Position numbers and translations under genes: made by a program | The notes under the pieces: generated by a model | Told to the model about the DNA's origin: nothing | Seen by the model: only the letters and a program-made list of their open reading frames with translations | Databases searched by the model: none | Part shown: one piece after another, positions 15,191-18,536 of the stretch | Position numbering within the stretch: the first letter of the stretch is position 1 | Layout: each line of letters begins with the position of its first letter | DNA from: an uncultured Megamonas sp. | GTDB taxonomy: Bacteria; Bacillota; Negativicutes; Selenomonadales; Selenomonadaceae | Reading direction: 5' to 3' | Assembly: GCA_900554895.1 (NCBI GenBank) | Contig: USIX01000030.1 | Span: 1-18,536, forward strand | DNA: 18,536 bases

Positions 15191-15893
15191 TAAAGATTTA
15201 GAAGCTAAGATTAGTCATTTGGAAAAAATGTCTGATGAAGAAATTGTTGCACAAATCAAAGAAAAGCACGATGATGTCGCACTGGATTTTTTAATCAAGA
15301 AATATCGTAATCTGGTCCGTGTGAAAGCGCGTGCTTATTTTTTAATCGGTGCTGACCGCGAAGATATCATTCAGGAAGGGATGATCGGTTTATACAAAGG
15401 AGTTCGTGATTTTCGCAATGATAAACAGTCATCATTCAGAGCATTTGCTGAAATGTGTATAACAAGACAGATTATTACGGCAGTGAAAACAGCTACACGG
15501 CAGAAACACATTCCGCTGAATTCATATGTTTCACTCAATAAGCCGATTTACGATGAAGAGTCGGACAGAACGCTTTTGGATGTGATTTCAGGCTCGGTGG
15601 TAATTGACCCGGAAGAAATGATGATACATAGGGAAGAATTTCTGGATATTGAAGATAAAATGGAAAAACTACTGAGCGATTTGGAATGGAAAGTGCTGAT
15701 GGCGTATCTTGACGGCAAATCATATCAGGAAATTGCCGTTGAATTGCACCGCCATGTAAAATCCATAGATAACGCACTGCAGCGCGTGAAACGCAAGCTG
15801 GAAAAATATGTAGATGGACATGGCAATATAGATATCAAAGGAAGTATGAGCGATTTTAGCTCAGTAGGAAAATATTTGAGAGATTTATATTAA
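15174..15893 (+). CDS. sigH: RNA polymerase sigma-H factor
   Basis: Sigma-70 family factor matching Bacillus subtilis SigH closely. Region 2 spans about residues 37-108 and contains the near-identical YFLIGADREDIIQEGMIGLY and ITRQIITAVKTATRQ; the linker has HIPLNSYVSLNKPIYDEESD; region 4 (about 160-212) has the helix-turn-helix SYQEIAVELHRHVKSIDN. In B. subtilis SigH drives transition-state, competence and early sporulation genes. The C terminus extends about 26 residues past KLEKYVDG. The start ATG 15174 has GGAG 9 bases upstream; a second ATG at 15180 is less well placed. It is monocistronic, with promoter and terminator. Whether it serves sporulation here cannot be judged. Confidence 0.95.
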   Translation: MVMENSKDLEAKISHLEKMSDEEIVAQIKEKHDDVALDFLIKKYRNLVRVKARAYFLIGADREDIIQEGMIGLYKGVRDFRNDKQSSFRAFAEMCITRQIITAVKTATRQKHIPLNSYVSLNKPIYDEESDRTLLDVISGSVVIDPEEMMIHREEFLDIEDKMEKLLSDLEWKVLMAYLDGKSYQEIAVELHRHVKSIDNALQRVKRKLEKYVDGHGNIDIKGSMSDFSSVGKYLRDLY

Positions 15894-15894
15894 T

Positions 15895-15930
15895 AAAAAA
15901 GCCTTTAGGGATTAACCTAAAGGCTTTTTT
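15895..15930 (+). terminator. Terminator of sigH
   Basis: Perfect 15-bp stem (15895-15909 with 15916-15930), loop of 6, ending in six Ts, directly after the sigH stop. The A-rich left arm gives a T run on the minus strand too, so it may also end the convergent lysR transcript, whose stop is 57 bases away. Confidence 0.9.
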
Positions 15931-15986
15931 GTACTTAGATGTATTTTATTATTTATTGACAGTTCAGTTGAAAGAGTTTGTTTTAA

Positions 15987-16877
15987 TTATTTATTGTTAT
16001 ACAGTTTATCAATGTAATCTGTAAAGATTTTTATATATTTGTATTTAGGGTTTGATTTTTTGTATAATAAATGACATTTTAAACTGAAATCAGGGTCTAT
16101 TTCGTAATATCCGTCATAAAATCCCATGGCATTGAGCAATCGCTCGGATAATACAGCGCCTACCTGATTTTGCTGGCAGTAGTGCATGATTGCATACGGC
16201 GTTGAAAACCATGCTTCTATTTCCGGTGAATAACCGTATTTCTTGAAGTAAGTTTTTATCGTTTTATACATTAGATAATATGGTGAATACTGCACTAACG
16301 GATATTGACAGATTTCTTCGATATTGATGATATTGCTGCCGTTTTGAATGTTAGGTGCATAGTAGACCATTCGTTCGTTACAGAAAAAGATATTTTCGTA
16401 TTCATCAGGATTTAAATTTTCTAAAGTAAAAGTGGAAATAATATCAATACTGTTGTCTTTTAAGCGTGAAAGTAGTGTATTGGCTTCTAAATTAGAAAGG
16501 TTTATCTTGATATTGGCATTGTATTTTTTAAAATAAGTTAAATGCTGGTCGAGTAATACATCACCTAAGGACATTAAAGCGCCTACGGAGAGGCATACCT
16601 GTTCGCCGCTTGAGGTGTTCATTTCTTTTACAGCCTGTTTTAACTGTTCGACGATATTTTCCACTTTGGATAGGAATATTTTGCCGTCTTCGGTTAATTC
16701 GCTGTTTTTGTTATTGTGGCTTATTAACTGTACGCCGACAACTTCTTCCAATTTTTTTATCTGGAAACGAAAAGCTGATTGAGTTACGCCTGCTTTCTCC
16801 GCCGCAAGTGCAAAGTCTTTAACCTGACTGTAAATAATAAAATTCTCTAGTTGTTGGATGCTTGGTAATTCTATCAT
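15987..16877 (-). CDS. LysR family transcriptional regulator
   Basis: Transcription factor of 296 residues. The N-terminal winged helix-turn-helix (about 1-60) includes QQLENFIIYSQVKDFALAAE, GVTQSAFRFQIKKLEEVVG and LTEDGKIFL; the linker helix follows, then a periplasmic-binding-like effector domain. I take ATG 16877 as start because GAGAGGA is 6 bases upstream; the longer frame would begin at a TTG that overlaps this site. Its neighbours are sigH (convergent) and mrp (same strand, behind terminators), so there is no divergent target gene as is common for LysR regulators. Its effector and targets are unknown. Confidence 0.88.
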   Translation of the reverse strand: MIELPSIQQLENFIIYSQVKDFALAAEKAGVTQSAFRFQIKKLEEVVGVQLISHNNKNSELTEDGKIFLSKVENIVEQLKQAVKEMNTSSGEQVCLSVGALMSLGDVLLDQHLTYFKKYNANIKINLSNLEANTLLSRLKDNSIDIISTFTLENLNPDEYENIFFCNERMVYYAPNIQNGSNIINIEEICQYPLVQYSPYYLMYKTIKTYFKKYGYSPEIEAWFSTPYAIMHYCQQNQVGAVLSERLLNAMGFYDGYYEIDPDFSLKCHLLYKKSNPKYKYIKIFTDYIDKLYNNK

Positions 16878-16931
16878 GCAAATTCCTCTCAATGATTATA
16901 AATATCTTTTTCTAAAACTTATTTCCCTAAT

Positions 16932-16960
16932 AGTATATCACAATATTGTGCTCAGATTAA
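16932..16960 (-). promoter_or_regulatory. lysR promoter candidate with perfect 12-bp palindrome
   Basis: CACAATATTGTG at 16939-16950 is a perfect palindrome. On the minus strand it lies in the 17-bp spacer between TTAATC (16955-16960, 3 of 6) and TATACT (16932-16937, 5 of 6), a place where a bound regulator could block or alter transcription. A TTGACA at 16995-17000 is an alternative -35 but lacks a good -10. Autoregulation is an inference. Confidence 0.4.
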
Positions 16961-17021
16961 AATTTTTTATGATTTATTTCAAATAAAGTTGTATTGTCAA
17001 CTAATTTTTAATTAAGAGTAA

Positions 17022-17063
17022 ACAAAAAGGCCTTCCGATAAATTTTCGGAAAGACCTTTTTGT
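17022..17063. terminator. Second terminator-like hairpin between mrp and lysR
   Basis: The arms ACAAAAAGG-CCTTCCGA (17022-17038) and TCGGAAAGACCTTTTTGT (17046-17063) pair almost throughout with one bulge and one mismatch, loop about 7. A T-rich flank is present on either strand. It backs up the mrp terminator and shields lysR. Confidence 0.7.
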
Positions 17064-17111
17064 CGGAATTTTTTTCTAAGTTTGTAGTTATAAACTAAAA
17101 ATTATTCATAA

Positions 17112-17146
17112 AAAAACTGCCATACATTATAAGTATGACAGTTTTT
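17112..17146 (-). terminator. Terminator of mrp
   Basis: Arms 17112-17124 and 17134-17146 pair over 13 bp with one mismatch and a 9-base loop; on the minus strand the stem is followed by a run of seven Ts. It begins 10 bases past the mrp stop. Confidence 0.85.
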
Positions 17147-17156
17147 GTTTTGTATA

Positions 17157-17984
17157 CTATTTTCCTTCAAGAATACTGCCGAGTGCTTTGAGAAAATCAC
17201 CTTCAAATTCTTCAAATGTACCGGCATCGCATCTTTGTGCCAAAGATGGGTCTATCGGCAATGATGCGGTATTAGTGATATTGTATTTTTCAGCTTCTTC
17301 CTGCAGTTTGGACTGACCGAAAATATAGTGTTTTTCATTACAGTTAGGACAGATAAAATAGGACATGTTTTCCACAATGCCTAAAATAGGAATACTTAAA
17401 AGTCCTGCCATGTTAACGGCCTTTTCCACAATCATCGAAACGAGTTCTTGCGGCGTTGTAACGACGATTATGCCGTCAATCGGCAAGGACTGATATACTG
17501 TAAGCGGTACATCGCCCGTTCCCGGAGGCATATCGACGAACATATAATCGATTTCACCCCAGTTTACGTCCGACCAGAATTGTTTTACCACGCCGCCGAG
17601 AATTGGTCCGCGCCATACGACAGGGTCTGTTTCATTATCCAAAATCAGGTTCGTAGACATGATTTTTATGCCGGATTTAGTAACAGCAGGAGTCATGCCG
17701 AGTTCGGTACCCGTTACTTTACCTTTTAAATGAAATACTTTCGGAATGGAAGGACCGGTGATATCAGCATCGAGAACGGCTGTTTTGTAGCCGCGGCGCT
17801 GCATAGTCACTGCCATCATGGAAGTGACTAGGGATTTGCCGACACCGCCTTTACCGCTCATGACAGCAATAACTTTTTTTATATGTGAATTTGGATTTGC
17901 CGGAGCAAGCAGGCTCTGCGGTTCTGTACGGTCGCCGCAGGTTGCTCCGCAGCTGGAACAATCGTGATTGCAATTTTCGCTCAT
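17157..17984 (-). CDS. Mrp/ApbC-type iron-sulfur cluster carrier ATPase
   Basis: P-loop ATPase of the Mrp/NBP35 family, which holds and transfers [4Fe-4S] clusters in the cytoplasm. The 275 residues start with a cysteine-rich segment (Cys5, Cys9, Cys12, Cys16), then the deviant Walker A GKGGVGKS at 44-51, the DADITGPSIP motif, VDMPPGTGDVPLT, and a distal CPNC that in this family binds the bridging cluster. NBP35-like N-terminal cysteines are found in a subset of bacterial members. I chose ATG 17984 with AGAGGT about 10 bases upstream; the GTG at 17996 lacks a site. It is monocistronic. Similar to minD in fold, but the cysteines separate it clearly. Confidence 0.93.
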   Translation of the reverse strand: MSENCNHDCSSCGATCGDRTEPQSLLAPANPNSHIKKVIAVMSGKGGVGKSLVTSMMAVTMQRRGYKTAVLDADITGPSIPKVFHLKGKVTGTELGMTPAVTKSGIKIMSTNLILDNETDPVVWRGPILGGVVKQFWSDVNWGEIDYMFVDMPPGTGDVPLTVYQSLPIDGIIVVTTPQELVSMIVEKAVNMAGLLSIPILGIVENMSYFICPNCNEKHYIFGQSKLQEEAEKYNITNTASLPIDPSLAQRCDAGTFEEFEGDFLKALGSILEGK

Positions 17985-18019
17985 TGTTAATAGCACCTCT
18001 AGTTTAGATTAATGTCTTC

Positions 18020-18047
18020 ATTATACTATAAATCCATTTTGCGTAAA
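18020..18047 (-). promoter_or_regulatory. Promoter of mrp
   Basis: On the minus strand TTTACG (18042-18047, 4 of 6) and a perfect TATAAT (18020-18025) are separated by 16 bp. The predicted leader is about 30 bases. Confidence 0.6.
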
Positions 18048-18070
18048 AGTAAACTAATATATATATGTTC

Positions 18071-18097
18071 ATTTTTCTTTGAAACTCAAAGAAAAAT
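18071..18097. repeat. CTTTG/CAAAG palindrome, tail copy 1
   Basis: Perfect 11-bp arms (18071-18081 and 18087-18097) around a 5-base loop. Including the preceding GTTC it matches the reverse complement of the palindrome at 1853-1880, which also reads GTTCATTTTTCTTTG on the minus strand. Confidence 0.65.
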
Positions 18098-18125
18098 AAG
18101 AAAACCGATAAAAAAATGCCAGTTC

Positions 18126-18179
18126 GGCACAATATAATATAAAAAGAATTAGTTCTAAGTTTATTCTTATATTGCGCCG
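18126..18179. repeat. Long inverted repeat with GGCACAATATAA arms
   Basis: GGCACAATATAA (18126-18137) faces TTATATTGCGCC (18168-18179), whose complement differs at one base. A further small hairpin, AGAA-TTAG-TTCT, lies inside. A related motif, GGTACAATATAA, occurs at 132-143 near the other end of the window. Confidence 0.5.
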
Positions 18180-18180
18180 G

Positions 18181-18215
18181 GCAATTTTTCTTTGGAAAGC
18201 ACAAAGAAAAGTTGC
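18181..18215. repeat. CTTTG/CAAAG palindrome, tail copy 2
   Basis: Arms 18181-18194 and 18202-18215 pair over 14 bp with one G-U pair, loop of 7. Right after it, AATGCC-type arms (18223-18231 and 18250-18259) form a third hairpin. The long minus-strand ORF crossing this area is rejected because it is built from these repeats. Confidence 0.6.
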
Positions 18216-18345
18216 CGAAAAAGAAATGCCTTGAGTTCGTGCATTGCGTAGGCATTTTCACTTTAAAAAGAAAAATTTTTATCTATAACGTTAAAAACTC
18301 GTTACGCTTAAGCAGTTGAACTAAAACCATATCTAAAAAATTTTT

Positions 18346-18495
18346 TTTAATAGCTGAAGCTACCGTGAAAATCTCTAACGCAGACAAAGTTTCAGCACTA
18401 TTATCACTTTATGCTGTCCTTCAGCTCATTCTTTGTTACTGCTGAATACCTAAAGGTACGAGCCGAATTCCAAATGTTTCAAGCCGTTGTACCGT
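18346..18495 (+). repeat. Dispersed intergenic repeat, copy B
   Basis: Same orientation and almost the same length (150 bases) as copy A at 1631-1776; see that entry for the match. Here the left hairpin is TAGCT-GA-AGCTA with perfect arms, and near the right end GGTAC (18455-18459) faces GTACC. It is not followed by a gene before the window edge; 18496-18536 shows nothing I can name. The two copies sit in different flanks, and here the palindromes lie to its left, whereas in copy A they lie to its right. Confidence 0.7.
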
Positions 18496-18536
18496 CCCAA
18501 ACAATATGAAGTTGCCTGTTTCCCAGCCGTCATCAT

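Noticed and set aside
18004..18261. 85-codon minus-strand ORF next to mrp
   Set aside because: It is made of the AT-rich palindromes and includes the mrp promoter; it is rich in F, K and Y from poly-T/A runs, has no ribosome-binding site and no family resemblance.
18517..18536. AGCCGTCATC shared between the window's two ends (near 32-42 and the last bases)
   Set aside because: A 10-base match is expected by chance often enough; the flanking bases do not agree, so it does not support a direct repeat or circular element.

Overview
The window reads as a chromosomal stretch from a low-to-moderate GC Firmicute. The set mreBCD-mrdA-minCDE with maf and radC, a SigH-type sigma factor and QueH suggests the Negativicutes (Selenomonadaceae-like, for example a Megamonas or Selenomonas relative). 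That placement is an inference from gene content and style; there is no 16S gene or other marker here. Almost every gene belongs to a well-known family, and I see no phage, CRISPR, toxin-antitoxin or defence module.

Layout. (1) 1-1627: a noncoding lead, a good sigma-A promoter, and sstT (Na+/serine-threonine symporter, + strand) with its terminator. (2) 1631-1875: a dispersed repeat with a terminal hairpin, lying between the convergent sstT and GH36 genes. (3) 1889-4114: a stand-alone GH36 alpha-galactosidase (- strand). (4) 4296-7328: a minus-strand operon of flippase-like membrane protein, ruvB, queH and a TIGR04076-type small protein, with its own promoter and a hairpin at its end. (5) 7344-14896: a minus-strand cell-shape and division block, maf-radC-mreB-mreC-mreD-mrdA-minC-minD-minE, ending in a strong terminator; several genes overlap by 1-4 bp. 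(6) 15050-15930: sigH (+ strand) with a consensus promoter and an unusual leader containing a hairpin and a short upstream ORF that overlaps the sigH start. (7) 15987-17063: an orphan LysR-type regulator (- strand). (8) 17112-18047: an Mrp/ApbC-type Fe-S carrier ATPase with its own promoter and terminator. (9) 18048-18536: a gene-free, repeat-rich tail with a second copy of the dispersed repeat from region 2 and more palindromes.

How the genes work together. MreB, MreC, MreD and PBP2 (mrdA) form the lateral-wall elongation machine. MinC, MinD and MinE place the division site. Maf and RadC are the usual upstream companions of mreB. RuvB is the Holliday-junction motor, here without ruvA or ruvC beside it. 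QueH makes queuosine in tRNA. SigH in spore-formers controls the transition state; whether this organism sporulates cannot be told from the window.

The most interesting material is noncoding: the paired ~150-bp repeat and its associated hairpins, the sigH leader, and a perfect terminator-like hairpin placed between an extended -10 promoter and the mrdA start. Several starts were moved from the longest ORF to codons with a proper ribosome-binding site (sstT, minE, maf, lysR, mrp and the TIGR04076 gene).
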